The notes below the pieces were generated by a model. It saw nothing but the letters and a program-made list of their open reading frames with translations. It searched no databases and was not told where the DNA came from. From positions 1 to 27,350 of the forward strand of contig CAJUDL010000045.1 of the NCBI GenBank assembly GCA_910585285.1: DNA of 27,350 bases, read 5' to 3'. The DNA comes from an uncultured Muribaculaceae bacterium (lineage in GTDB: Bacteria; Bacteroidota; Bacteroidia; Bacteroidales; Muribaculaceae). The first letter of the stretch is position 1. Every line of letters starts with the position of its first letter. Positions 1 to 7,749 of this stretch are shown here, piece after piece. Made by a program: the position numbers and the translations under genes.

Positions 1-28
1 AGTTCGATAAACGGGGATTAATTTAATT

Positions 29-57
29 AAGTATCTCTTGCGAAGAGATACTTTTGA
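29..57. terminator. Rho-independent terminator at left edge
   Basis: A perfect 11-bp inverted repeat (AAGTATCTCTT / AAGAGATACTT) with a GCG loop is followed on the plus strand by a short T-rich stretch. It probably ends transcription of a plus-strand gene just left of the window; bases 1-21 could be its last six codons plus TAA. On the minus strand it is followed by an AT-rich stretch and could equally serve a minus-strand transcript. Confidence 0.6.
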
Positions 58-78
58 ATAACCCAATATCTCAGTTAC

Positions 79-200
79 TTAAAGAGTGCTGAACTTGCGA
101 GACATATCATTCCCCAACCGCTGTTTGATGCCAAAGGTAACATCATAAACAGAGGGACGATAAGAATTGTCTTGATTTTCCACAAAGTTAGAAATCATAT
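79..200 (-). pseudogene. Possible 3' remnant of a minus-strand gene
   Basis: On the minus strand the 40 codons between 200 and the stop at 79 read as a plausible protein end, with well-formed Bacteroidales codons and the segment SYRPSVYDVTFGIKQRLG. The alternating polar/hydrophobic pattern and a late phenylalanine resemble the end of an outer-membrane beta-barrel, but I cannot name a family. The frame stays open to 321, but that part is antisense to the capsule regulator and looks non-native. The reading could be chance in a leader region. Confidence 0.3.
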
Positions 201-1652
201 ATGAGTCAAAAGTCTGATACTTTGATTGATAACGTTTCCACAATTTCCGATTTCCTCCATATTTATCCTTCTCGCCTTTCGCTGGCAACAGCCACATCCT
301 ATACAAAGGCGATCCGTTCATTTATCGCTTTCGCAGGTAATGAATTGCGTGAGGAGAACATCATAACAGATATCCTTATCGGCGATTGGGTTATTGACAT
401 GGCATTATCGGGATTGACACCCAAGACAGCCTCATATTATCTCGATTGTTTGTGCAGCGTTTACAATACCGCTGTAGAAAACGGATTGGCACTCCCCTCT
501 CCATCTTTCCAGATAATAAAGTCGCGCCTGAAATCTGTTTTATCTACTGACAAAACAGAAGCGCGCCCATTATCTGCATTTAATTTTGATGCACTCACAT
601 CAATGATTCGCAACGCCGACCGTCAAAATGGTGAATTAGGCTTGTTCACGGACATCGCGATACTCTCAATATTGAACCCCTCTCTTTCCATTGATGAAAT
701 AACGCGTCTAAAGAAACGCAATATCGACACTCTTTCCCCTGAAAGTAAAACCATTGCCGAGCGACACGTTAATACCCGACGTAGCTATCTCTTCACATTG
801 GAGCAAAACGAAAAGACTCCCAAACAGATAGCAACTCGTTGCAATGAAAAGATCACAGCACTTCTCAAATACCGTGGACTACCTGTTTCATCTGATGCGC
901 AAGACTCATTACGCTCGCTTTGGCTGCTGACTGCATTGAAATCAGGAGTAAGGGCATCAGCTGCTGTCGCGGTTATCGGAGAAGCACCCGCGGGATTGCC
1001 AATTCTCTCGATTGCCTCTAAAATATCGATAAATGAAGTAAGTAGAAAAGACATTCTGAATACTGTTGCCAAGACACTTGTGGAGAATCCCCGTCAATGG
1101 CATGTGATGCGGTTGCGCCATGGAACGAAATATGAGTCACTAAAAAAGCGTCTCGAATTTCTCGAATTATTAGACAAAGACATAAAGACTCCAGAGACAT
1201 TCTATCCATGCGAAGAGATTGCCCGTAAAATAGGCAAAAAGATGATCTACAAAGACAAGCCCCTCATACCGGGAATTGTGTTCATCCGTACACGAGCCAC
1301 AGACATCTGTCCAATAATGCGGACAGCCGGGGACATAGCCTGGTGCATGCGCGACACCTCCCGCGCCGATCATAGCTATGCTGTTGTGCCACAAAAATCA
1401 ATGGAAACCTTTCAGCAGGTTATCGGTCAGTTCACTCCCGACTATAAGTTATATCCACTTGGCACACTGCTACTCAAACCGCAGGATCGAGTGATCATAA
1501 TCGGAGGGGATTACAGCGGCACAGAAGCAATAGTGGAAAAATCTCCCAAAGATACCACCGGCGACATCATCTACCAGATTCGCTTCATTGATGACACCGG
1601 CTTCGAATGGCACATACCCAAAGACCAGCGATTGCTCAAGAAGATTGAGTAG
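201..1652 (+). CDS. Recombinase-like / UpxY (NusG-like) fusion, capsule transcription regulator
   Basis: Predicted transcription antiterminator of the downstream polysaccharide operon, with an unusual N-terminal half. Residues about 10-110 resemble the SAM-like core-binding domain of tyrosine recombinases, and 110-290 the catalytic fold. The active site is gone: the first Arg position reads Ser163 (in LNPSLSIDE), the HxLRH box reads DSLRS at 235-239 so only Arg238 remains, the GH pair reads Gly260-Glu261, and no nucleophilic Tyr follows. From Trp300 the protein matches the NGN domain of UpxY proteins (WHVMRLRHG, then KPLIPGIVFIRT, then VPQKSMETF), ending in a KOW-like segment from about 428 (DRVIIIGGDYSGTEAIVE). 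UpxY proteins are usually about 170-190 residues, so this is more than double. The first in-frame ATG is used. It is the first gene of the locus. The domain reading is fairly secure; the role of the dead recombinase half is unknown. Confidence 0.85.
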   Translation: MSQKSDTLIDNVSTISDFLHIYPSRLSLATATSYTKAIRSFIAFAGNELREENIITDILIGDWVIDMALSGLTPKTASYYLDCLCSVYNTAVENGLALPSPSFQIIKSRLKSVLSTDKTEARPLSAFNFDALTSMIRNADRQNGELGLFTDIAILSILNPSLSIDEITRLKKRNIDTLSPESKTIAERHVNTRRSYLFTLEQNEKTPKQIATRCNEKITALLKYRGLPVSSDAQDSLRSLWLLTALKSGVRASAAVAVIGEAPAGLPILSIASKISINEVSRKDILNTVAKTLVENPRQWHVMRLRHGTKYESLKKRLEFLELLDKDIKTPETFYPCEEIARKIGKKMIYKDKPLIPGIVFIRTRATDICPIMRTAGDIAWCMRDTSRADHSYAVVPQKSMETFQQVIGQFTPDYKLYPLGTLLLKPQDRVIIIGGDYSGTEAIVEKSPKDTTGDIIYQIRFIDDTGFEWHIPKDQRLLKKIE

Positions 1653-1657
1653 GTGTT

Positions 1658-1690
1658 AATGAGGAATTAGGAATGAGAAATGAGGAATTA
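1658..1690 (+). repeat. 12-bp direct repeat at start of UpxZ-position gene
   Basis: AATGAGGAATTA occurs at 1658-1669 and 1679-1690, spanning the intergenic gap and the first codons of the next gene. It may be simple-sequence drift in a translation-initiation region rather than a protein site. Confidence 0.5.
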
Positions 1691-2083
1691 AACATAGAGA
1701 CGCGGGGACGCAGCATTGCGGATCGTTTCCGGGATGCAGGAGGTTTCATGTCGCATACAGGCAGATCGAAAGAACTCGTGAAGATACGCAAAGAAGCCGA
1801 AGAATGGATAGCAGCAGTAGAGCAAGGAATTGCCTCGCAAGACAGCGAAGGTATTTGCCGCTATCTATCCTGGTACGACATTGTTCACCGCATAGCCTTC
1901 GGCATCCCCGGTGACGGCTCCTTCATGGATAGCTGGCAAAATAGGCTGCTCTCCCATATTGCATCCGGCAATACCTCATGCCGACAATGGCTCCTCAATG
2001 CTGTCCGCAACCGTCTCTCTCGCTCACCACTCACCGTTTCCCCCCGTCTCCGCAAGTGGTGCCTCGCCCAAAGTATTGTATAG
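1673..2083 (+). CDS. Unknown small protein in the UpxZ position
   Basis: A 136-residue soluble protein with no signal peptide or membrane segment. It begins 20 bp after the UpxY-like gene and is probably co-transcribed with it. In Bacteroides capsule loci the gene directly after upxY is usually upxZ, an antagonist of heterologous UpxY proteins, so position suggests a UpxZ-like role. I see no convincing UpxZ sequence match, so that role is inference only. The protein looks mainly alpha-helical (EAEEWIAAVEQGIAS) with a basic C-terminal end (NRLSRSP, RLRKW). An alternative start at 1748 has AGGAGG six bases upstream of ATG and would give 111 residues; the first 25 residues overlap the repeat-rich start and are less certain. 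Confidence 0.65.
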   Translation: MRNEELNIETRGRSIADRFRDAGGFMSHTGRSKELVKIRKEAEEWIAAVEQGIASQDSEGICRYLSWYDIVHRIAFGIPGDGSFMDSWQNRLLSHIASGNTSCRQWLLNAVRNRLSRSPLTVSPRLRKWCLAQSIV

Positions 2084-2106
2084 ATATAACATTTTTGTTA
2101 TATTTG
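2075..2106 (+). promoter_or_regulatory. Bacteroidales promoter for mntA-hepT
   Basis: ATTG (2075-2078), a 20-bp spacer and TATATTTG (2099-2106) match the Bacteroidales sigma consensus (TTTG, 19-21 bp, TAnnTTTG). It lies across the end of the preceding gene and 18 bp before the mntA start, so the toxin-antitoxin pair can be transcribed apart from the capsule regulator. Confidence 0.65.
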
Positions 2107-2124
2107 CGATAAATTTAAGCAAAC

Positions 2125-2421
2125 ATGTGCACAAGAACCGAATGCATCGAAAAATTAACCAATGCAGCTCCCTACATTCGTGAAGAGTTCGGAGTTCGTT
2201 CGATGTGCCTGTTCGGATCGATGGCGAGAGGCGATAATAATCCCGACAGCGATGTCGATTTGTTTGTTGACATGCCACCGAAAGCGTTAAAGGTTCTCAA
2301 GCTTAAGACATTTCTTCAAGACTTATTAGGCGTATCCGTAGACCTGATTCGCAAACACAACGGACTTCGCCCCCTGTTACTCTCCCAAATAGAAAAAGAT
2401 GCCATATACCTCATCCAATAG
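2125..2421 (+). CDS. mntA: MntA-type minimal nucleotidyltransferase (antitoxin)
   Basis: A 98-residue DNA polymerase beta-like minimal nucleotidyltransferase. The family signature GSMARG is followed by DSDVDLFVD, giving the GSxARG...DxD metal-binding motif, and a third carboxylate lies in the later VSVDLI strand. MntA proteins act as antitoxins by transferring AMP groups to a tyrosine of the partner HEPN toxin; this is family knowledge, not shown here. The gene overlaps the next one by 23 bp, typical of co-translated mntA-hepT pairs, and has its own promoter just upstream. Length and motifs are normal, so it looks intact. Confidence 0.88.
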   Translation: MCTRTECIEKLTNAAPYIREEFGVRSMCLFGSMARGDNNPDSDVDLFVDMPPKALKVLKLKTFLQDLLGVSVDLIRKHNGLRPLLLSQIEKDAIYLIQ

Positions 2422-2782
2422 AGCTATAGTTCGAGATGTGCTTCTTCAGATTCAGGAAGCTATATATCGCATAGAAGAATGGAATAAAGACATTCTATCT
2501 TCTAATGATTACGCATCTTCCCCAGAAGGGATGAAAACCTTAGCGGCGACTTGTATGGAACTTGAAGCAATTGGAGAAGGAGTAAAAAGTATTGAAAAGC
2601 GTACAGAGGGTACATTTCTAAATGTCTATTGTCCTGAAATACCATGGAAAGAAATAATTTCCATGAGAAATCATATTGCGCATGGATATTTCCAAATTGA
2701 TATTGATTTTGTTTTTGACACTGTCAAATCAGATTTGAATCCATTAAACAAAGCAGTTTCCTCTATATTAAACAACATCTAA
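2399..2782 (+). CDS. hepT: HepT-like HEPN ribonuclease toxin (DUF86)
   Basis: A 127-residue all-helical protein of the HepT/DUF86 family. The HEPN active-site motif Rx4HxY is intact as RNHIAHGY near the C-terminus, preceded by the usual helix containing LEAIGEGVKSI. HepT toxins are RNA-cleaving enzymes neutralised by adenylylation of the motif tyrosine by MntA. The start lies inside mntA, 23 bp before its stop. It occupies the gap between the capsule regulators and the first export gene, so read-through from the capsule promoter would also express it. Placement in a capsule locus may help keep the locus; that is inference. Confidence 0.87.
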   Translation: MPYTSSNRAIVRDVLLQIQEAIYRIEEWNKDILSSNDYASSPEGMKTLAATCMELEAIGEGVKSIEKRTEGTFLNVYCPEIPWKEIISMRNHIAHGYFQIDIDFVFDTVKSDLNPLNKAVSSILNNI

Positions 2783-2831
2783 ACATCAATATATCTATAT
2801 CTCTTTTCGATTTCCTTCTCTTATCTCCTCT

Positions 2832-2854
2832 CTAATATTAATCATTAATATTAG
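2832..2854. repeat. 10-bp inverted repeat in leader
   Basis: CTAATATTAA and TTAATATTAG flank a TCA loop with perfect pairing. The stem is AT-rich and has no T-run after it, so an operator or weak hairpin is as likely as a terminator. Confidence 0.6.
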
Positions 2855-2884
2855 CCTCCTTTAATCATCTCTGAATTACCTAAA

Positions 2885-2906
2885 GATTCAGCCTCCTGGC
2901 TGAATC
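2885..2906. repeat. 9-bp hairpin in leader
   Basis: GATTCAGCC and GGCTGAATC flank a TCCT loop, a GC-containing stable hairpin without a T-tract. It could be a pause hairpin in the leader RNA. Confidence 0.6.
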
Positions 2907-3007
2907 CCCATCAATATATCTGTTATCACTCTTACATCCAAGATTTTACTTGCCCTCTTTAATCTACCATTATCAATGCAAATCAGCTGTTAATCTTATT
3001 GTAAATA

Positions 3008-4468
3008 ATGCCATCTGTTAAGAACAACATACTTCTCAACGGAATCAACACCCTCACGGGAATCCTGTTTCCAGTGGTAACCTTCCCGTATGCGGCACGT
3101 GTGCTGCTTCCGGAAGGTATCGGTGCAGTGAATTTCCTTAACTCGGTTGTCAGCTACATCGTACTTCTCACCAGCCTCGGCATTCCGATGTACGCCGTCA
3201 AGGAGATTGCCAAATACCGTGACGACAAAGCGCAGCGAGACAAGACAACAGTCGAGATCATCATTCTGAGCACACTTCTTTGTGTATTCGGTTATGTCAT
3301 AGTGTGGCTACTATCCGAGTTTGTCCCTCAGATTGAAAGACAGAGCTCACTTTTCTATGTTCTCAGCCTCACAATACTTTTTACCGCCATAGGTGTCAAT
3401 TGGTTCTATCAGGGCATAGAGGATTTCAAGTTCATAACAATCCGCGCAATCATAATAAGGACACTATCCGCCGCCGCCCTATTCCTGTTTGTCAGGGACA
3501 GTTCCGACCTGCTGATATACGGCTTCATCATCGTAGGCTCCACAGTCGGCAACAACATCATAAACTTCATACACCTCAGGAAACATATCGGTCTGAATGC
3601 AATCAGATTCAGTGAACTCAACATCAAGAAACACATAAGACCATCATTTGAGGTATTCATCCTCAATCTCATCATAAGCCTCTACATCCAGCTGAATTCC
3701 ATAATGCTCGGCTTCATGTCTGGGGACGAGGCGGTAGGATTCTTCACCGCCGGCACAAAGATCTCGCACATAGGACTGACAGTCATCGCCTCGCTCGGGA
3801 CGGTACTTCTGCCCCGATGCTCACACCTCATAAAGAGCGGCGACATGGAGAACTTCAGGCAGATAATAAACAAGTCACTGAACGTCACACTCGGGCTTTC
3901 CCTCCCCATGACAGTGGGGCTGATGGTTCTCGCCCTTCCGATCACGATGATCTTCTGTGGAAGCGAGTATCTTGAGTCCATCCCGGTGCTTTATCTCAAC
4001 GCCCCCGTGATTGTGGTGATAAGCCTCACCAACATCATGGGCATCCAGATCCTTTATCCCATGGACAAGACACGGCTTGTGATACTCAGTGTCTCGGGAG
4101 GAGCCATAATGAACCTTGTGCTCAACATATTCCTGATACCTCCATTCGGGGCTACCGGCGCAGCGATATCGACTCTTGCAGCCGAGTTGACTGTGCTTGT
4201 AATCCAACTGGCGGCAGGAAGGAAATATTATCCGTTCGGAATCAAGGACCTGTTCAATGTGAGATACCTTGCCAGTGCTCTTGTCATGGGAACTGCTGTG
4301 TATCTGTGCACTTTATGGACAGACTCGTATGCATGGCAGCTCATCTCCGGACTACTCACAGGAATCATTGTCTATGCCATCATGCTGCTTGTGATGAAGG
4401 ATCCGATGATAAATGAAATAATACAGATCGTAAACAAAAGAACCAGCAATGGCAGAAAGAGAATATGA
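3008..4468 (+). CDS. wzx: Wzx-type oligosaccharide flippase
   Basis: A 486-residue polytopic membrane protein of the polysaccharide transporter (PST/MOP) superfamily, which moves undecaprenyl-diphosphate-linked repeat units across the inner membrane. The N-terminus has the family pattern (NILLNGINTLTGILFPVVTF, then PYAARVLLPEGIG) and hydrophobic segments are spread along the whole length, as in 12-14 TM flippases of this size. A conserved-looking NWFYQG segment lies near residue 135. It is the first biosynthetic gene and overlaps glf by 20 bp. Base composition is close to that of glf and the flanking genes and unlike the AT-rich block further on. Substrate cannot be read from sequence. Confidence 0.92.
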   Translation: MPSVKNNILLNGINTLTGILFPVVTFPYAARVLLPEGIGAVNFLNSVVSYIVLLTSLGIPMYAVKEIAKYRDDKAQRDKTTVEIIILSTLLCVFGYVIVWLLSEFVPQIERQSSLFYVLSLTILFTAIGVNWFYQGIEDFKFITIRAIIIRTLSAAALFLFVRDSSDLLIYGFIIVGSTVGNNIINFIHLRKHIGLNAIRFSELNIKKHIRPSFEVFILNLIISLYIQLNSIMLGFMSGDEAVGFFTAGTKISHIGLTVIASLGTVLLPRCSHLIKSGDMENFRQIINKSLNVTLGLSLPMTVGLMVLALPITMIFCGSEYLESIPVLYLNAPVIVVISLTNIMGIQILYPMDKTRLVILSVSGGAIMNLVLNIFLIPPFGATGAAISTLAAELTVLVIQLAAGRKYYPFGIKDLFNVRYLASALVMGTAVYLCTLWTDSYAWQLISGLLTGIIVYAIMLLVMKDPMINEIIQIVNKRTSNGRKRI

Positions 4469-5585
4469 CTACCTGATAGTGGGTGCCGGTCTGTACGGCG
4501 CCACATTCGCCCATCAGGCAAGAAGACATGGAAAGAGATGCCTTGTTATTGACAGGCGTCCACATTCAGGAGGCAATGTTTACTGCGAGGAGATCGAAGG
4601 GATAAACGTACACAAATACGGTGCGCACATCTTCCATACATCCGACAGGGAGGTATGGGAATTCGTTAATTCGATTGTACCATTCAACCGGTATACCAAC
4701 TCTCCGGTAGCCGTTGCACCGGACGGGAAGCTCTACAACCTCCCCTTCAATATGAACACATTCCATCAGATGTGGGGCGTTAAGACACCGGAGGAGGCGA
4801 TGTCAAAGCTTGAAGAGGAGAGGAGGGAAGCCAGGGAACGGATGCTTTCCGACGGAATAAGCGAGCCACGTAATCTCGAAGAGCAGGCTCTTTCACTTAT
4901 CGGGAAAGACATATACGAGCAGCTGATCAAGGGATACACGGAGAAACAGTGGGGGCGTCCGTGCGACCAGCTTCCCGCGTTCATCATACGCCGTCTACCG
5001 GTACGCATGGTCTATGACAACAACTATTTCGACGATCTGTATCAGGGCATACCCGAAGGAGGCTACAACAAACTGATCGACGGACTTCTTGAAGGAGTTG
5101 AAGTCTGTCTCAACGAGGATTTCTTCAGTAACCGCGAACACTGGGAATCTGTTGCAGACACGATAGTCTTCACCGGGAAGATCGACCAGTTCTTCGGTTA
5201 CCGGTTCGGCAAACTCGAATACCGCACGGTAAGTTTTGAGACAGAAACCATAGACAAACCCAATTATCAGGGCAATGCTGTTGTTAACTACACCTCCGGA
5301 GATATTCCTTATACGAGAATCATAGAGCACAAGCATTTCGAAACTTTCGGAAATGCCGTATATGACAATCCGAAGACAGTGGTCTCGCGAGAGTATCCCA
5401 CGGAATGGAATGAGAATCTGGAGCCCTATTATCCGGTAAACAACGAAAGGAACCAGCAGCTGTACGAGAGATACAAGTCTCTTGCAGATCAAACAGATAA
5501 AGTAATATTCGGGGGCAGACTGGCGGAGTACAGATACTACGACATGGCGCCCATAATCCAACAGGTTTTAAAATATTGGAAATAA
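4449..5585 (+). CDS. glf: UDP-galactopyranose mutase
   Basis: A cytosolic flavoenzyme converting UDP-galactopyranose to UDP-galactofuranose, which implies that the polymer contains galactofuranose. The FAD-binding motif VGAGLYG is at residues 11-17, followed by a dinucleotide-fold acidic region (CLVIDRR) and SGGNVY. Family blocks follow: HKYGAHIFHT, NLPFNMNTFHQMWG, FTGKIDQFFGYRFG, RIIEHKHF, and the C-terminal GRLAEYRYYDM, which contains the arginine and tyrosines of the substrate/FAD pocket. At 378 residues it has normal family length and appears intact. It overlaps wzx by 20 bp and is followed after one base by the DUF4422 gene, so all three are translationally linked. Confidence 0.96.
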   Translation: MAEREYDYLIVGAGLYGATFAHQARRHGKRCLVIDRRPHSGGNVYCEEIEGINVHKYGAHIFHTSDREVWEFVNSIVPFNRYTNSPVAVAPDGKLYNLPFNMNTFHQMWGVKTPEEAMSKLEEERREARERMLSDGISEPRNLEEQALSLIGKDIYEQLIKGYTEKQWGRPCDQLPAFIIRRLPVRMVYDNNYFDDLYQGIPEGGYNKLIDGLLEGVEVCLNEDFFSNREHWESVADTIVFTGKIDQFFGYRFGKLEYRTVSFETETIDKPNYQGNAVVNYTSGDIPYTRIIEHKHFETFGNAVYDNPKTVVSREYPTEWNENLEPYYPVNNERNQQLYERYKSLADQTDKVIFGGRLAEYRYYDMAPIIQQVLKYWK

Positions 5586-5586
5586 G

Positions 5587-6450
5587 ATGAAGAAGTCAAG
5601 TGGTAATGAGGATGTGACTATATTGGTCTGCTGCCATAAAAAGGATTATTATTATGACGGACCTGGGTTTCTTCCAATTCAGGTAGGCAAGGCGCTGCAT
5701 CCCGAACTGGATTTAGGTATCCAAGGTGATGATGAAGGCGATAATATTTCAGAACTGAATCCTAATTTCTGCGAACTGACCGCTCATTACTGGTATTGGA
5801 AAAATTGTAAACATTCAAAATATGTTGGTCTGAATCATTACAGAAGATACTTTGCATTCAACAAAAAAACACCTTATGGCACATCTTTTCTGAATGTAGA
5901 TGAGGAAACAATCCAAAGCAGTAATGACATATCATCTATCCAGCGTATTTTAAATGAATATGACATAATTCTTGCGAAGCCCAACATATATCCTTATAGC
6001 CTCTTTACCGACTATTCCTGTGAGCACATTAAAAATGACATAAAGATTTTAGAACAGGTAATCCACCAGATTTCACCGGAGTATGATGACTCTTTTTATC
6101 AGGTAATACACCGTAATAATAAATTATCTCATTACAATATGTTCATAACCAAGAATGAAATTTTTGAAGAGTATTCAGAATGGTTATTCAAAATATTATT
6201 TGAAGTTCAGAAAAGAGTAAAGATTTCTGAATATACAGATCAGGCAAGAATTTTTGGATATATGTCGGAAAGAATGCTCATTGTGTTCGTTAGACAAAAA
6301 AATCTTAAAGTTAAATATTTACCAGTTTACAAGGTCTCAAATGATAATAACTATAGCATGTTTCGTAATCATGTTATAGCCATAAAGCATTCTATCGCCG
6401 CCAGGATCCTCTGCAAAAAGCATCCTCTATTGAGACACTTAATACATTAG
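5587..6450 (+). CDS. DUF4422 glycosyltransferase
   Basis: A 287-residue protein of the DUF4422 family, found in capsular and exopolysaccharide loci and generally taken to be glycosyltransferases. The N-terminal strand VTILVCCHKKDYY opens the fold, LGIQGDDEGDNIS follows, and the family hallmark ELTAHYWYWKN...YVGLNHYRRYF lies at about residues 63-91. It has no membrane segment and probably acts at the inner face of the membrane on the lipid-linked repeat unit. It begins one base after glf, which hints that it may use UDP-galactofuranose, but this is only positional. The AT-rich composition starts within this gene. Confidence 0.85.
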   Translation: MKKSSGNEDVTILVCCHKKDYYYDGPGFLPIQVGKALHPELDLGIQGDDEGDNISELNPNFCELTAHYWYWKNCKHSKYVGLNHYRRYFAFNKKTPYGTSFLNVDEETIQSSNDISSIQRILNEYDIILAKPNIYPYSLFTDYSCEHIKNDIKILEQVIHQISPEYDDSFYQVIHRNNKLSHYNMFITKNEIFEEYSEWLFKILFEVQKRVKISEYTDQARIFGYMSERMLIVFVRQKNLKVKYLPVYKVSNDNNYSMFRNHVIAIKHSIAARILCKKHPLLRHLIH

Positions 6451-6519
6451 AATAATCAGGAAAATCTTGTCTGTGTTGTAAAACTAATATTTTCCATATT
6501 ACACACGACATTGTAGCTT

Positions 6520-7749
6520 ATGATGCTATTCTGTAAAATCCAAATGACAACTAAAACAAAGACATATTTAGCAGCACTAATCCCTCTATCAGCAGTAGCT
6601 TTCTTCAATCCATTTGGAGCAATTAATGATCAATTAAGTAAGTTTTTATTCTTGTTTAGTTGCTGTTTAGTTTCGGTTATTCTTCTCTTCAATAAGAATC
6701 CCAAACTCAAGAATTATCCCAAATTTGGATTTTTCCTCCTTTATTGCGGAATATTCACAGGATATTTAATTACTATCTTAATCCATGGTCAAGGGGCAAT
6801 TACAGCATTAATAACACTTCTGCCAATAATATTCGCTTATTCATGTTTTTTTATATTCTATAAACTCAATATTCCTAAATCTAAGCTACTGGACTTGATA
6901 AAAATACTTGCTATTTTAGGAATAGTTGTGTATGTTATTAATCGAATATTTTACCCCAATATCATATTTGGGACTAAAGGAGGTGGAGATAGGGCTGGCA
7001 TGCTTCGTATGTGGATTCCATTTATAGAACTCCAAATTTTAATGTTTTTTTATTACATAGAAAAAGCCGCAAAAAATGGTTTGTCAAAAAATACAGCTTT
7101 ATGGATTATAGTTTATGGAACAATGGCTATTCTTTCCGTTACTCGTCAAGTCATAATATTAAGTTTTATCTTAGGGACTTTATTATATCTCTACAATACT
7201 CATGGAGCAAAAAAAATAATTGTAGCGATATTTATATGCGCCATTTGTATCACCATTGTTCCTCAACTTCCTATTGTCGAGGTAATAACAGAGACTACTG
7301 AACAAGAAGCCGAACGCACTGATGGCATGGAAAACAACATTCGCCTGAAAGCATGGGAATACTATACAGAAGATGCTCAAGAATCAATAATTACAAAAAT
7401 CTTTGGGAATGGAGTCCCAGTTCTACAAAAGACCCAATGGGGTAGAAAAATAGATAGGCATACCAATGCAGAATTAGGAGGTTTGGGCTTATATCCCACC
7501 GACGTTGGATGGGCAGGGTTTTATTTTTATTATGGTATTATAGGTACAATCGGATTAATACTAATATTCATTAAGACCATTAGATATTCATTAAATCATA
7601 ATAAATTTTGGATTACAGCTTGGTTATTGCTAATTGCTGCCACATCATTTGCATCAGGACAAATTTTATATTATTATCAGATAATATCCTTATCAATGAT
7701 ACTATATTTAGTTTATGGGAAAAACGGGCATTATAATCTTAGAATATAA
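6520..7749 (+). CDS. wzy: Wzy-like polysaccharide polymerase
   Basis: A 409-residue protein with about ten or more hydrophobic segments and one large polar loop (roughly residues 255-330, with TEQEAERTDGMENNIRLKAW), the typical layout of O-antigen/capsule polymerases. Wzy joins flipped repeat units on the periplasmic face. Sequence conservation in this family is low, so the call rests on topology, size and company with wzx. ATG codons at 6520, 6523 and 6544 are all possible starts; the 6544 start (MTTKTKTYL) gives a cleaner first membrane segment. It overlaps the next gene by 35 bp. The 69 bp before it hold no gene. Confidence 0.75.
   Translation: MMLFCKIQMTTKTKTYLAALIPLSAVAFFNPFGAINDQLSKFLFLFSCCLVSVILLFNKNPKLKNYPKFGFFLLYCGIFTGYLITILIHGQGAITALITLLPIIFAYSCFFIFYKLNIPKSKLLDLIKILAILGIVVYVINRIFYPNIIFGTKGGGDRAGMLRMWIPFIELQILMFFYYIEKAAKNGLSKNTALWIIVYGTMAILSVTRQVIILSFILGTLLYLYNTHGAKKIIVAIFICAICITIVPQLPIVEVITETTEQEAERTDGMENNIRLKAWEYYTEDAQESIITKIFGNGVPVLQKTQWGRKIDRHTNAELGGLGLYPTDVGWAGFYFYYGIIGTIGLILIFIKTIRYSLNHNKFWITAWLLLIAATSFASGQILYYYQIISLSMILYLVYGKNGHYNLRI

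Larger units (their letters stand above)
2783..3007 (+). promoter_or_regulatory. Non-coding leader before the wzx operon
   Basis: No gene is visible in these 225 bp. They contain two perfect hairpins (2832-2854 and 2885-2906), a long pyrimidine-rich stretch, and CATCAATATATCT twice (2784-2796 and 2909-2921). I find no good promoter match here, so wzx may depend on read-through from upstream. The layout fits a leader where transcription could pause or be controlled by the NusG-like regulator, but this is inference. Confidence 0.45.

Noticed and set aside
785..1394. Minus-strand open frames of 63-95 codons
   Set aside because: They run antisense to the recombinase/UpxY fusion, have atypical composition and no recognisable motifs, while the plus strand has a clear protein.
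201..1652. Active site-specific recombinase controlling an invertible promoter
   Set aside because: The catalytic residues are missing, and I found no pair of inverted repeats flanking a promoter in the window.
4995..5561. 188-codon minus-strand frame
   Set aside because: It is fully antisense to glf, whose motifs are intact; the long frame follows from the codon bias of glf.
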